A stretch of 64,000 nt of DNA from Heliorestis acidaminivorans (GCF_008933955.1 NZ_WBXO01000001.1:1-64000), one strand, 5' to 3'; shown: positions 26,036 through 35,164, numbered from the stretch's first letter. The notes: generated from the letters alone by a model not told the origin. Translations and numbers: made by a program.

Positions 26036-27337
26036 TTGAAGCTTATTACTAGAAGTATTTTAATGAAGCTAATTTTTTTAACTGTAGGTGTGGTACTTCC
26101 CATCTTTGTTACCTCTTTTGGTCTTATTTTATATCGATTGGCGCCACTTGTAGACCAAGCTTTTCTGGCTACTGTTTTAACAGAAGCTATTATAAGCTTA
26201 CTTGTACTTGGCTTAATTGGAACCTCCATATGGATTATTATCCTGAGACAGACTATTGTTTCAACAATCCTATCTCTTTCTAATTACATGACTAAAGCGA
26301 CTAAAGAAAGAGATCTACGCTCTCAGAGCAGTGGCAACAATGTCTCAGAAGATGAGATAGGACAAATGGTACAAGCTTATAACACGATGTTGAATGAGCT
26401 CAGACGAATTATGGGGACAATTAATTCAGCGAGTAAAGAGCTTAACAGTGTAGCTGAAGTACTGCGTCATAGCTCTCAAGCTACAGGTCATTCAGCCGAA
26501 ATGGTTGCAACGAAGATAGATAACATTGCTGAGGAAGCAGAACAATTAACTGTTGCTTCACAAGAAAATCATCTAGCCAGTCAGCAAGTTAGGGATGTAG
26601 CTGATCAAGTAGCTAACTCTTTAGAAGAAATGATGACTACTATTCAAGAATCAGCTCGACTTACGAAAAAGGGATATGAGAACTTAGCAGATAGCATTTC
26701 TGCTATGGATTTGGTTAAATTATCAGCACAAACAGGTTTAGAAACGATTCGTAATTTGAATGAAAAAAATAAATCAATTGAGCAAATCATACAGTTAATC
26801 ACCCATATTGCCGAACAAACTAACCTCTTAGCTCTGAATGCCGCCATTGAAGCTGCCCGAGCAGGTGAGCAAGGCCGTGGCTTTGCAGTAGTAGCTGATG
26901 AAGTTCGTCGTCTAGCGGGACAATCTTCTGAAGCAACGGAAAAGATTACAGAATTAATCAGAGAAATACAAGGGGAAAGTGACCGAGCTAATGAAGTTAT
27001 GACTGATAATGCACAACAAGTTGAAGAAGGAGTCAAAAAGATCAGTAGTACGGGAGAAGTTTTTCAATCTATACAAAAGATGACAGAAGCGGTTGTAGAA
27101 GAAGTAGACTCCCTAGAACATAAAATAAGAGACTTACAAAGTACAGGAACAGTACTTAAAGAGAAAGCAGATACCATAGCCCGAGTTGCCCACATTACCT
27201 TTACGAACATTGAAATGATTCAAGGACAGAGCCAACAACAAACAGCGGCTGTGGAAGAAGTAGCAGCTAATGCTCAAGAACTATCTGAACTTTCGCATCT
27301 ACTGAAAGAAGAAGTAGAGAAGTTTAAGATCAACTAG
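26036..27337 (+). CDS. Methyl-accepting chemotaxis protein without external sensor domain
   Basis: The 433-residue receptor has two N-terminal membrane helices (about 9-31 and 42-65) separated by only about 10 residues, then a HAMP region (66-125) and a long MCP signalling coiled coil. The hairpin-tip signature [34 protein letters not shown] is intact. With no periplasmic domain it may sense an intracellular, membrane or energy signal. The TTG start follows AGGGGGGGG. tex follows after 14 bases. Confidence 0.93.
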   Translation: MKLITRSILMKLIFLTVGVVLPIFVTSFGLILYRLAPLVDQAFLATVLTEAIISLLVLGLIGTSIWIIILRQTIVSTILSLSNYMTKATKERDLRSQSSGNNVSEDEIGQMVQAYNTMLNELRRIMGTINSASKELNSVAEVLRHSSQATGHSAEMVATKIDNIAEEAEQLTVASQENHLASQQVRDVADQVANSLEEMMTTIQESARLTKKGYENLADSISAMDLVKLSAQTGLETIRNLNEKNKSIEQIIQLITHIAEQTNLLALNAAIEAARAGEQGRGFAVVADEVRRLAGQSSEATEKITELIREIQGESDRANEVMTDNAQQVEEGVKKISSTGEVFQSIQKMTEAVVEEVDSLEHKIRDLQSTGTVLKEKADTIARVAHITFTNIEMIQGQSQQQTAAVEEVAANAQELSELSHLLKEEVEKFKIN

Positions 27338-27351
27338 AAGGGTAGAGAACT

Positions 27352-29535
27352 ATGACCCCCACAAAACCCTGGGAAGAACCTATCGTACCAAGGCTTGCCC
27401 GTGAACTTAACATAGCAGAATCAAGAATTCAAGGAGCCGTTGAGCTCTACGACGAAGGCAATACCATTCCTTTTATTGCTCGTTACCGTAAAGAGCGTAC
27501 CGGTGAAATGAATGAAGTAGAACTACGTCAACTAGTAGAACGATTAGAATACTTGAGAAGTCTAGACAAAAGAAAAACAGAAGTATACCGTCTCGTCAAA
27601 GAGATGGATAAAATTACTGAACCTTGGTTAACAAGCTTACAAAAAGCCCAAAGCTTAGCAGAAGTAGAAGATCTATACTTACCCTTTAGACCAAAACGTA
27701 AAACAAGAGCCTCCGTGGCACGTGAAAAAGGACTAGCTCCTCTGGCAGAGGCTTTGATGAAGCCTCCATATAATGAAGATCCAGTTCAAATTGCCAAAGC
27801 TTACATTAATCCTGAAAAAGAAATTAAGGACGAACAGATGGCTCTTGCTGGTGCTATAGATATCATAGCAGAAGAAATCTCCGAAGACGCCAAAAGTCGT
27901 CAATGGGTGCGTCACAGTCTTAGAAGAGAAGCTTATCTAGTTGTTACAGCAACGAAGCTGAAAGAGTCAGGTCCTTATGAAACTTATTATGATTTTCGCG
28001 AAAAAATAAAAACTATTCCAGCCCATCGTATCTTAGCCATCAATAGAGGAGAAAGAGAAAAAGCCTTAAGTGTGAAAATTGAAGGACCAGATACAGCAAT
28101 TCAAGAAGGTCTGTATCGCAAGTGGATTCAGCAAGAAGAGACAGCAAAAGCGATATATATTATTAAAGCTATCAACGATAGTTATAAAAGATTAATAAGG
28201 CCTTCAATAGAAAGAGAGTTGCGGGCAGAGTTAACAGAAAAAGCAGAAGAACAAGCTATAACTGTCTTTGCTACTAACTTATCTCCCCTCTTACTGCAAA
28301 GGCCAGTACGTAGAAAAATAATTATGGGATTAGATCCAGGTTATCGAACAGGTTGTAAGCTAGCAGTAATAAACGATACTGGCAAAGTTCTTACTACTAA
28401 AACCATCTTTCCACATAAGCCTCAAAGTCGTTGGCAAGAAGCTATTACAACTCTTAAAGAGCTCATTGATCAATATGAGATTCAAATAATTGCCATAGGT
28501 AACGGGACGGCTAGTAGAGAAAGTGAACAACTTATAGCTCAAGTTATTCAAGAAAGAAACCAGACTCTTCAATACACCATTGTTTCTGAAGCAGGCGCAT
28601 CAGTCTACTCAGCTTCACCACTTGCTACAGAAGAATTTCCAGAACTTGATGTAGCTATGAGAAGTGCCATATCTATTGCTCGAAGATTGCAAGATCCGCT
28701 GGCAGAATTAGTAAAAATTGAACCTTCTGCTATCGGCGTAGGTCAATATCAACACGATGTAAATAACAAACGGCTTCATCAGACCTTATCAGGTGTTGTA
28801 GAAGACTGTGTTAATGCCGTAGGTGTAGACATAAACACGGCATCACCATCTCTGCTATCCTATGTAGCAGGGATCAAGCCAGCTATCGCCAAAACTATAG
28901 TGTCTTATCGAGAAGAAAATGGTCCTTTCCGTAAACGGAAAGATCTCTTAAAAGTACCACGCTTAGGCGCGGCAACTTTTACACAATGTGCAGGTTTTGT
29001 TCGTATTCCTGATGGAGACGACCCTATTGAAAACACACCAATTCATCCAGAATCTTATGATCGAGCACAAGCTTTAGTAGCTCTCTTAGGTGAAGAGCAA
29101 TGGAGCTTAAAAAAAGAAGCAGGATTAGAAAAGCTACGTCAAAAACTTTCTTCACTAGAACTAGAAAAAACTGCTCAGCAGTTACAAATAGGTCTACCTA
29201 CATTGCGTGACTTAATAGAGGCTTTATCAAAGCCTGGCCGTGATCCAAGGGAGGATCTTCCCAAACCGTCCTTTAGAACTGATGTCATGGAAATGAAAGA
29301 CTTGCGCCCAGGTATGGTCTTAGAAGGAAAAGTAAGTAACGTCGTCGATTTTGGGGCTTTTGTTGATATTGGCGTAAAGCAAGACGGACTAGTTCATATA
29401 TCGGCACTTACTAATCGATTTATCAAACATCCCTTTGAAGTAGTATCTGTAGGTGATCAAGTAACAGTTCGTGTTCTAGATATAGACCTCTCTCGAGGAC
29501 GAATCTCCTTGACTATGCGCTTAGAAGACAGTTGA
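27352..29535 (+). CDS. tex: Tex-family RNA-binding protein
   Basis: The 727-residue product has the full Tex layout: N-terminal helical domain (FIARYRKERTGEMNE), a YqgF-like domain (GLDPGYRTGCKLAVI near residue 325), helix-hairpin-helix motifs (VAGIKPAIAKTIVSYREENG) and a C-terminal S1 domain (about 645-725, MVLEGKVSNVVDFGAFVDIG). Tex binds nucleic acid and affects transcription and stress tolerance. The ATG follows GAAGGG. It is co-oriented with the upstream chemoreceptor and ends at a strong terminator. Confidence 0.95.
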   Translation: MTPTKPWEEPIVPRLARELNIAESRIQGAVELYDEGNTIPFIARYRKERTGEMNEVELRQLVERLEYLRSLDKRKTEVYRLVKEMDKITEPWLTSLQKAQSLAEVEDLYLPFRPKRKTRASVAREKGLAPLAEALMKPPYNEDPVQIAKAYINPEKEIKDEQMALAGAIDIIAEEISEDAKSRQWVRHSLRREAYLVVTATKLKESGPYETYYDFREKIKTIPAHRILAINRGEREKALSVKIEGPDTAIQEGLYRKWIQQEETAKAIYIIKAINDSYKRLIRPSIERELRAELTEKAEEQAITVFATNLSPLLLQRPVRRKIIMGLDPGYRTGCKLAVINDTGKVLTTKTIFPHKPQSRWQEAITTLKELIDQYEIQIIAIGNGTASRESEQLIAQVIQERNQTLQYTIVSEAGASVYSASPLATEEFPELDVAMRSAISIARRLQDPLAELVKIEPSAIGVGQYQHDVNNKRLHQTLSGVVEDCVNAVGVDINTASPSLLSYVAGIKPAIAKTIVSYREENGPFRKRKDLLKVPRLGAATFTQCAGFVRIPDGDDPIENTPIHPESYDRAQALVALLGEEQWSLKKEAGLEKLRQKLSSLELEKTAQQLQIGLPTLRDLIEALSKPGRDPREDLPKPSFRTDVMEMKDLRPGMVLEGKVSNVVDFGAFVDIGVKQDGLVHISALTNRFIKHPFEVVSVGDQVTVRVLDIDLSRGRISLTMRLEDS

Positions 29536-29558
29536 ATATATGACTAGAAAAAGGCAAA

Positions 29559-29600
29559 GAAGCCATTTCCCTTATAAAAGGGATGGCTTCTTTTTGCTTT
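29559..29600. terminator. Bidirectional terminator between tex and a small - strand gene
   Basis: The stem GAAGCCATTTCCC/GGGATGGCTTC (one bulge) has A and T runs on both flanks. Confidence 0.88.
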
Positions 29601-29610
29601 CTAGAGGTTA

Positions 29611-29769
29611 CTAGCGACGTTTCAAGTTATTGCGAATGTCCACAACAGCACTTGTCATCGTCTGCACTTCCCGCAAGTACCAGGCCGTAAGAGCTAATGC
29701 ACCAATAGCAATAACAGGCATATAAGAACTATGCTTACTAGCTTTATAGGGACTTGAGCGGTAGTACAT
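29611..29769 (-). CDS. Small membrane protein, unknown (52 aa)
   Basis: The ATG at 29769 follows GGAGGTGA on the - strand. The product starts MYYRSSPYKASKHSSYMP, has one hydrophobic helix (about 17-32) and ends in a basic tail (RNNLKRR). It is below usual length cut-offs, but the strong ribosome-binding site and following terminator support it. No family is recognised. Confidence 0.65.
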   Translation of the reverse strand: MYYRSSPYKASKHSSYMPVIAIGALALTAWYLREVQTMTSAVVDIRNNLKRR

Positions 29770-30141
29770 TACTTCACCTCCGTAAAACTTATCCTGCCCA
29801 AATGAGGAGCGAAAAATAGGACTAAAAAGAAGGAAGGATTTTTGAATATTCCAAAAAGATACCAGAAAAAATATACAGAAGCTTTTTGTTCTAAAATAGA
29901 AACTACAGGAATATAATTGAAAGGTCTGACATTAAAGGAAATGAATTATTTAGATGATTCAAAGCTTTAACAAAAAGATAACAATAGTTATACAGAAAAA
30001 GGGGTTAGTGCGGTGGAAAAAGAAACCTGCTATTGGTATAATTAAGCTATCACAAGATCAAGTTATGGTTATTTGACAGCATTGATTTGACATAAATTCA
30101 AAAAAATTAAAGCACAATTCTTTAAGGAGGTTGTTTTTCAT
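29770..30141. other. Gene-free AT-rich gap with a weak promoter candidate
   Basis: I see no reading frame with a ribosome-binding site in these 372 bases. A TATAAT at 30037-30042 could be a -10 box for the nucleotidyltransferase gene at 30142, but it has no good -35. A TTGACA at about 30089 has no matching -10. The rest appears to be unstructured AT-rich spacer. Confidence 0.5.
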
Positions 30142-30873
30142 ATGAAAGCAGTTATAATGGCCGGAGGGCTAGGAACAAGATTAAAACCCTTAACAGACAA
30201 TTTGCCAAAACCAATGGTGCCTATACATGGTAGACCCGCTATGGAATATGCAGTTATGTTGCTAAAAAAACATGGTATAACTGATATAGCAGTAACACTA
30301 CATTATCACCCCAAAATGATTATGAATTATTTTGGGGATGGATCACAATTTGGTGTACGCTTTAGCTACTTTATTGAACGAGAACCCTTAGGCACTGCAG
30401 GGTCAGTTAAGCAAGCGCAAGAATTTTTAGATGAAACTTTTCTTGTCATCAGTGGAGATGGAATTACCGATATTCATCTTGGTAAAGTAATTGAATTCCA
30501 TAATCAAAGATCCTCCTTAGCTACTATGGCTCTGACACAAGTAGACGATCCAACACAGTTTGGTATAGTTATTACAGACAGTGATGGACGGATAAATCGT
30601 TTTATTGAAAAGCCAAAGAAAGAAGAAATTTTTTCGAACACTGTCAATACTGGAATCTATGCCTTAGAACCTGAAATTTTTTCACATATTCCTGATGGTC
30701 TTTATGATTTCTCTAAAGAGCTTTTCCCAACAATTATGAAAAAACAGTTACCATTCTTTGGAGTTCCTATTAAAGGATATTGGCGTGATATTGGCACTAT
30801 TGATCAATATCATCAAGTTCAGATAGATATAAAAAATGGACAATTAGGCAATTACTACCAAGAAGCTATATAA
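30142..30873 (+). CDS. Sugar-1-phosphate nucleotidyltransferase, single-domain
   Basis: The 243-residue product is a complete NTP-transferase domain: MKAVIMAGGLGTRLKPLT (nucleotide-binding loop), LPKPMVPI (catalytic Lys), ISGDGITDI (metal Asp), FIEKPKKEE and GYWRDIGT near the end. It would make a nucleotide sugar such as GDP-mannose or dTDP/UDP-glucose, but which sugar cannot be told. It lacks the beta-helix and phosphomannomutase domains carried by many clostridial relatives of about 800 residues. The ATG follows AAGGAGG. It stands alone between two long gene-free gaps. Confidence 0.87.
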   Translation: MKAVIMAGGLGTRLKPLTDNLPKPMVPIHGRPAMEYAVMLLKKHGITDIAVTLHYHPKMIMNYFGDGSQFGVRFSYFIEREPLGTAGSVKQAQEFLDETFLVISGDGITDIHLGKVIEFHNQRSSLATMALTQVDDPTQFGIVITDSDGRINRFIEKPKKEEIFSNTVNTGIYALEPEIFSHIPDGLYDFSKELFPTIMKKQLPFFGVPIKGYWRDIGTIDQYHQVQIDIKNGQLGNYYQEAI

Positions 30874-31249
30874 CGACAAGATTCGTGAATGTTCGAGCGA
30901 TATGCTTATTATTTTCAGTAGTATTCGATGTATAGGGTAGATTAGAGTCGGTAAAAATATGGATGTAGGGGATTTACCCCCTTTTGTTCCCCTATGTTTC
31001 TCCTCTAGAAGCCCCTTCCCCGGGGGCTTCCCCCCAAAAAAACAACAAAAAATTAGGATCAGACTATCATGGCAATCTCTTTAGAACTATTCCATGATAG
31101 ACTGATCCTTTTCTTTTTATTGAACAATGTAAAAGTGTCGATGTAAAAGGCAGGAAAGAAAATGGCAGGTAAAAAGAAAATTATGACGAAATATAGTTTA
31201 AGAGCCTGCTTTAACTCAACTGCACTGTCACAAAAGGCGGTCGACAACA
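30874..31249. other. Gene-free gap with C-rich tract and hairpins
   Basis: No credible gene is seen. Around 30965-31036 there is a local C-rich run on the + strand, including a hairpin GGGG/CCCC (about 30969-30982) and GAAGCCCC/GGGGGCTTC (about 31009-31030), unlike the AT-rich surroundings. A long terminator hairpin follows (31055-31118). A minus-strand frame at 31059-31250 has no ribosome-binding site and overlaps the terminator, so I did not call it. Confidence 0.5.
31055..31118 (+). terminator. Long terminator hairpin
   Basis: AGGATCAG-A-CTATCATGG (31055-31072) pairs with CCATGATAG-A-CTGATCCT (31092-31109) with a single A/A mismatch. A T-rich run follows. Confidence 0.82.
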
Positions 31250-33427
31250 TTGGAACAAATCGAAGGTAAATTAGTACGCACTTTATTTCAAGAAGAGACC
31301 TATACAGTCGTGCTTTTTAAAAACAAAAAAAGCACTATTACTGTAGTAGGACATTTTTTATCTCCCCAGATAGGTTTAACATATGCATTAGAAGGTGAAT
31401 GGGTAGAACACCCTAAATTTGGCAAGCAATTTCGCCTAGCTTCTTACAAAGTAGTACCACCTACTACAGCCAAAGAAATGGAGAAGTTTCTAACTAGCTC
31501 TGTGTTAAAAGGAATAGGTAGGAAAATTACAAAAAAACTTGTCAAAGCCTTTGGTTCTGATGCAATTAAGATCCTTCGTGAAGAACCTGATAAGCTAAAA
31601 GATCTACCAGATTTGAGCGAAGAAGATATTAACGAAATCATGGAAGCTTATCATGACTTTGATTATGGCGAGAATCTTTTTGTTTCTTTGACACAATACG
31701 GGCTTGAAAGCGAACTTGTTTACAAAATTTTTCGTCACTATGGAAGAACCAGTTTAGCTGTCATAGAAGATAATCCGTATAGCCTTTGTTTAGATATTCG
31801 AGAGATAAACTTTGAGAAGGCCGATAGAATAGCATCACAACTAGGGTTTCCACATAACGACAGCAAACGGATGGAAGGAGCTATGCTCTTTAGCTTGCTA
31901 CTAAGCCGTGATGAAGGCCATGTTTTTTTACCTACGTCAACTCTAGTCAATAGAGCTATAGAAGTATTACATTCTTCCAGTTATTATATAGATATAGCAA
32001 AAGAACAAGACATAAGTGAACAGCTTCTTAAAACTATTCAAGATGGCAAAATTAACTATTATTGTGATGGTTGTTATTTGCCAGACCTTTTTTGGGCAGA
32101 ACAAGAAGTTGTAGAACATCTTTACCAGATCAAAGCAAACAATAAGCTTTGGCAAGTCAAAGTAGAAAAAGTTATCAAAACAATGGAAGAAGACTTTGGC
32201 ATTACTTATGCACCGGAACAAAAAGAAGCCTTCTATGCACTAGCCCACAAAGGTGTAACTGTTATTACAGGGGGACCTGGAACGGGAAAGACTACAATCG
32301 TTAAAGGCTTAATTGCTCTTGTTAATAGAGCAACACCAAACGGAAAGATTACACTCTGTGCACCTACTGGTCGTGCTGCCAAGCGACTTGCCGAAACAAC
32401 AGGACAGCCTGCTTTTACTATCCATAAAGTACTTGGACTAACTGGTCGTGAGAAGGAATATTCCTCTTATGACATAGAAGTATTAGAAGCTGACGTGATC
32501 ATAGTGGATGAAGTATCCATGGTAGACATCCTGATGATGGCAACGTTGCTTAGATCTCTAAAAAAAGGTGTAAAACTAGTACTTGTCGGTGATAAAGATC
32601 AACTACCTTCTGTAGGGCCTGGTCAAGTGTTAAAAGACATTATTGCTCAATCTATGGGGGAAATCATTCGATTACAGCATGTTTTTCGCCAAGAAGACAC
32701 CTCGGAAATTGTACTTAATGCACATCTCATTAATGAAGGCCAATTCCCTGATATTAGCAGCAAAAAAGATTTTATTTTTATACAACGTTCTCGTCTTCAA
32801 GCATCACGAGATGCTCTAATTGAGACAGTTCACCGGGCTATAGAAAGAGCTGGTTATACCCTTGATGATATTCAAGTATTATCACCAATGCGATATACAG
32901 ATGTAGGTGTCTGGAACCTTAACAAAGCATTGCAAGAATTACTGAACCCTTTAGAAGTAGGTCAAAGAGAAGTAAAAGCTGGCTTTTATAACTTACGCTC
33001 CGGTGATAAAGTCATGCAATTGAAGAATAACTACGAAAAAGAAGTATTTAATGGTGATGTAGGCTTTATCACGGAGATCCTATTACGTAGTGACGAAGAA
33101 ACGGACGAAGACACTATTATCGTACAGTTTGATGATACTATTTCTTACCCTCGTTCTGAATGGGACCAGCTTACCTTAGCTTACACAACAACAGTTCACA
33201 AAGCACAGGGAAGCGAATACCCTATAGTTATAATGCCATTAACTTTTCAACACCGAAGAATGTTGCGACGCAATCTCTTATATACAGCTGTAACTAGGGC
33301 TCGGGAGAAGGTAATTTTAATTGGGGAGCAAGAAGCACTTGCTTATGCAGTTCAAAACAATATAGATAGCACGCGCTTTAGTGCAATGACAAAACGATGG
33401 CAGGAAAATGTGAGTAAGGAGGAATGA
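31250..33427 (+). CDS. recD2: RecD2-type ATP-dependent 5'-3' DNA helicase
   Basis: The 725-residue superfamily 1B helicase has an N-terminal OB-like and helix-hairpin-helix region, then Walker A ITGGPGTGKTT (about 345), CAPTGRAAKRL, Walker B VIIVDEVSMVD, LVGDKDQLPSVGPG and C-terminal TTVHKAQGSEYP and YTAVTRAREKV. It acts alone in DNA repair in bacteria without RecB and RecC. The TTG start has only a modest ribosome-binding site (AAGGCGG). A small iron-sulfur protein gene starts 4 bases after it. Confidence 0.94.
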   Translation: MEQIEGKLVRTLFQEETYTVVLFKNKKSTITVVGHFLSPQIGLTYALEGEWVEHPKFGKQFRLASYKVVPPTTAKEMEKFLTSSVLKGIGRKITKKLVKAFGSDAIKILREEPDKLKDLPDLSEEDINEIMEAYHDFDYGENLFVSLTQYGLESELVYKIFRHYGRTSLAVIEDNPYSLCLDIREINFEKADRIASQLGFPHNDSKRMEGAMLFSLLLSRDEGHVFLPTSTLVNRAIEVLHSSSYYIDIAKEQDISEQLLKTIQDGKINYYCDGCYLPDLFWAEQEVVEHLYQIKANNKLWQVKVEKVIKTMEEDFGITYAPEQKEAFYALAHKGVTVITGGPGTGKTTIVKGLIALVNRATPNGKITLCAPTGRAAKRLAETTGQPAFTIHKVLGLTGREKEYSSYDIEVLEADVIIVDEVSMVDILMMATLLRSLKKGVKLVLVGDKDQLPSVGPGQVLKDIIAQSMGEIIRLQHVFRQEDTSEIVLNAHLINEGQFPDISSKKDFIFIQRSRLQASRDALIETVHRAIERAGYTLDDIQVLSPMRYTDVGVWNLNKALQELLNPLEVGQREVKAGFYNLRSGDKVMQLKNNYEKEVFNGDVGFITEILLRSDEETDEDTIIVQFDDTISYPRSEWDQLTLAYTTTVHKAQGSEYPIVIMPLTFQHRRMLRRNLLYTAVTRAREKVILIGEQEALAYAVQNNIDSTRFSAMTKRWQENVSKEE

Positions 33428-33431
33428 CTTT

Positions 33432-33617
33432 TTGACCATTGAGGCTTTTGTGATGAGGAATCTATGCTCTGGTTGTGGTGTTTGTCTGAACAGTTGTCCT
33501 TTTGGTGCTTTCATGAAAGTTGATGAGACAATTCAAGTGCTAGGTGTCCTTTGTCGTTCTTGTGAAGCTTGCTTAGAATGTTGTCAAGCAGGAGCAATTG
33601 CATTTAAGCCTAAATAA
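33432..33617 (+). CDS. Small 4Fe-4S ferredoxin-like protein (61 aa)
   Basis: Two cysteine clusters occur: C14-x2-C17-x2-C20-x3-C24 and C43-x2-C46-x2-C49-x3-C53 (approximate positions), with the second as CRSCEACLECC. It probably carries two [4Fe-4S] clusters. The TTG start follows AAGGAGG. It is placed right behind recD2, 4 bases away, so it is likely co-transcribed, though a link to DNA repair is only an inference. Confidence 0.85.
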   Translation: MTIEAFVMRNLCSGCGVCLNSCPFGAFMKVDETIQVLGVLCRSCEACLECCQAGAIAFKPK

Positions 33618-33690
33618 AACATAGATAACAATAAATGTTCCACCTTTGCCAGATGAAGTTTCCGGGGTACCAGGGGAAGGAGATAGCATC

Positions 33691-33762
33691 TTGGAATTAC
33701 GATATATACGAATACGCAAAATATATAAGCATCTACACTTGAAAGAAGTAGAAGAAGTATGA
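33691..33762 (+). CDS. Possible 23-residue leader peptide coupled to the response regulator
   Basis: A TTG at 33691 follows AAGGAG with 8 bases of spacing. It opens a 23-codon frame rich in Arg, Lys and Glu that ends in TGA overlapping the next ATG (ATGA at 33759-33762). The next gene has no obvious AGGAGG of its own. The arrangement looks like translational coupling. The peptide matches nothing I know. Confidence 0.45.
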   Translation: MELRYIRIRKIYKHLHLKEVEEV

Positions 33763-34157
33763 CATCAGCGGAACGAAAAGAGAATAAGCAAGCTATTTTA
33801 CTGGCAGAAGATAGCTCTGTACAACAATTAGTCATAGTAAGGCAACTAAAAAAACTAGGCTATACAAACCTTACTACTGTTTCTAATGGCCAAGAAGCAA
33901 TGGCAATGGTGAAAGCCTATGAATATGCTCTTATCTTAATGGATTGTGAGATGCCAATTTTAGATGGTTTTGAAGCTACGCTTCTAATAAGGGATTATGA
34001 ATTTAAGCTAGGCAGACATACGCCAATCATAGCTGTATCAGGTCATAGTTTTGATAACAATGCTCAGCGTTATCTTGAAAAGGGTATGGATGATTGTCTT
34101 ATAAAGCCAATAAAAATAGAAGAGCTTAAAATATTATTAGAAAAATACCTTTCATAA
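33759..34157 (+). CDS. CheY-like single-domain response regulator
   Basis: The 132-residue receiver domain has the acidic pair (LLAEDSS), the phospho-acceptor Asp in LILMDCEMPILDGFEA, the conserved Ser/Thr switch residue (AVSGHS) and the Lys in CLIKPIK. There is no output domain, so it works through protein contacts, as in chemotaxis or hybrid-kinase relays. No kinase gene is adjacent. Its ATG overlaps the stop of a tiny upstream frame, which may control its translation. Confidence 0.9.
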   Translation: MTSAERKENKQAILLAEDSSVQQLVIVRQLKKLGYTNLTTVSNGQEAMAMVKAYEYALILMDCEMPILDGFEATLLIRDYEFKLGRHTPIIAVSGHSFDNNAQRYLEKGMDDCLIKPIKIEELKILLEKYLS

Positions 34158-34203
34158 TACTATTCAGAAGGGGAGAAAAGATCTAGTTTACGAGGTGATG
34201 CTA

Positions 34204-34965
34204 TTGAAGGTCATGATAGATCCCGGACACGGCGGTCGAGATCCTGGTGCTGTAGGGCCTACAGGCTTACGAGAATCCGATGTAGCACTAGCTGTAGCAC
34301 TAGAAGTCGCTTCATTGTTAAAACCAATCGTAGACTATAAATTAACGAGAGATAGGGATATTGCACTAGGACCTGATGTAAATAGAGATTTGCAGGAAAG
34401 GGTGCGCAAAGCAAACGAATATGATGCTTCCATATTTGTAAGTATTCATTGCAATGCCGCTACGAATAAATCAGCCAAAGGAACAGAAACATTTTGTTAT
34501 CAGAGAGGTGGCAAGGGCGAGGAACTTGCCAAAAAAATTCAAAATAATATAATCAAAGAACTATCTTTAGTTGATCGTGGAGTAAAAACAGCTTCTTTTT
34601 ACGTACTCAGGCAAACAAAAATGCCTGCAGTTCTAGTGGAATTAGCTTTTATCACTAACCCTGAAGAAGAAAAGCTATTGAGACAAAAAGAAGTACAGCA
34701 AAGATTTGCTAGAACTATTGCAGAAGCAGTGGCATCTTTTTTTAGCTTAACATTACCTAAAGAAGGTGATCATTTGTCTTCAACAGGCCCTTTTTCCGAC
34801 GTGCCAGATGATCGTTGGTCGGCCAAAGATATTCAAGAAGCTTTTGACCGTGGAATTATAAAAGGTGATGAGCAAGGAAAATTTAATCCACAGGAAGCAA
34901 TAACAAGAGAAGAGACTGTAGCCCTAATCAACCGTGCGATAAACTACATCATGTCAAAAAAATAA
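34204..34965 (+). CDS. N-acetylmuramoyl-L-alanine amidase with C-terminal SLH-like repeat
   Basis: The Amidase_3 domain (about 1-178) has zinc-site motifs IDPGHGGRDPGAVG, the RESD Glu, and VSIHCNA. The late catalytic Glu is in VLVELAFITN. A single SLH-type repeat follows (about 195-253; FSDVPDDRWSAKDIQEAFDRG), which would tether it to the wall. There is no signal peptide, which is unusual; CwlD-like amidases are exported. I choose the TTG at 34204 because GAGGTG covers the upstream GTG at 34195 and sits too close to the ATG at 34198. Confidence 0.87.
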   Translation: MKVMIDPGHGGRDPGAVGPTGLRESDVALAVALEVASLLKPIVDYKLTRDRDIALGPDVNRDLQERVRKANEYDASIFVSIHCNAATNKSAKGTETFCYQRGGKGEELAKKIQNNIIKELSLVDRGVKTASFYVLRQTKMPAVLVELAFITNPEEEKLLRQKEVQQRFARTIAEAVASFFSLTLPKEGDHLSSTGPFSDVPDDRWSAKDIQEAFDRGIIKGDEQGKFNPQEAITREETVALINRAINYIMSKK

Positions 34966-34969
34966 TAAA

Positions 34970-35011
34970 AACCCCCTGAAAAAATAAAAGAACCCCCTGA
35001 AAAAATAAAAG
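34970..35011. repeat. Two tandem copies of a 21-base AT-rich unit
   Basis: The unit starting AACCCCCTGAAAAAATAAAA occurs at 34970-34990 and 34991-35011, with a third partial start (AACCCC) at 35012. On the - strand each copy supplies a T-rich tail behind the tRNA-like unit's terminator hairpin. Confidence 0.8.
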
Positions 35012-35045
35012 AACCCCGCATTGTCCAAAAATGGACGGCGGGGTT
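34999..35045 (-). terminator. Terminator of the - strand tRNA-like unit
   Basis: AACCCCGC (35012-35019) pairs with GCGGGGTT (35038-35045), with inner GTCCA/TGGAC. On the - strand it is followed by CTTTTATTTTTT. Confidence 0.82.
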
Positions 35046-35053
35046 ATCTCCGT

Positions 35054-35125
35054 AGTAGACGAAAGAGGATTCGAACCTTTCAGCACAGGTGCCACTTTCC
35101 TGAACCTTACCATTTCTTCGTCTAC
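35054..35125 (-). tRNA. tRNA-like gene with aberrant D and anticodon arms (second of pair)
   Basis: The - strand sequence has a perfect acceptor stem GTAGACG/CGTCTAC that extends to 9 pairs with GAA/TTC-type continuation, and a consensus T loop (GG-TTCGAAT-CC). The T stem has one mismatch if five pairs are drawn. The D arm reduces to GAA/TTC. The only strong central stem, CAGG/CCTG, closes a 9-base loop with no clear anticodon. CCA is not encoded (ACG follows). Total length of 72 bases is normal. It shares promoter and terminator with its partner at 35165. It could be a degenerate tRNA, a non-coding tRNA-like RNA, or an unusual functional tRNA. Confidence 0.45.
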
Positions 35126-35164
35126 CACATCGCCCTCTTACTTAAGGGAGGGCCAACAATGGGG

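Noticed and set aside
31059-31250. 63-residue - strand open frame
   Set aside because: It overlaps a long terminator hairpin, has no ribosome-binding site, and its composition resembles spacer.
35054-35125. tRNA-Sec (selC) candidate, suggested by the extended acceptor helix and a nearby TCA
   Set aside because: At 72 bases it lacks the long variable arm and six-pair D stem of bacterial tRNA-Sec, and TCA is not in a closed anticodon loop.
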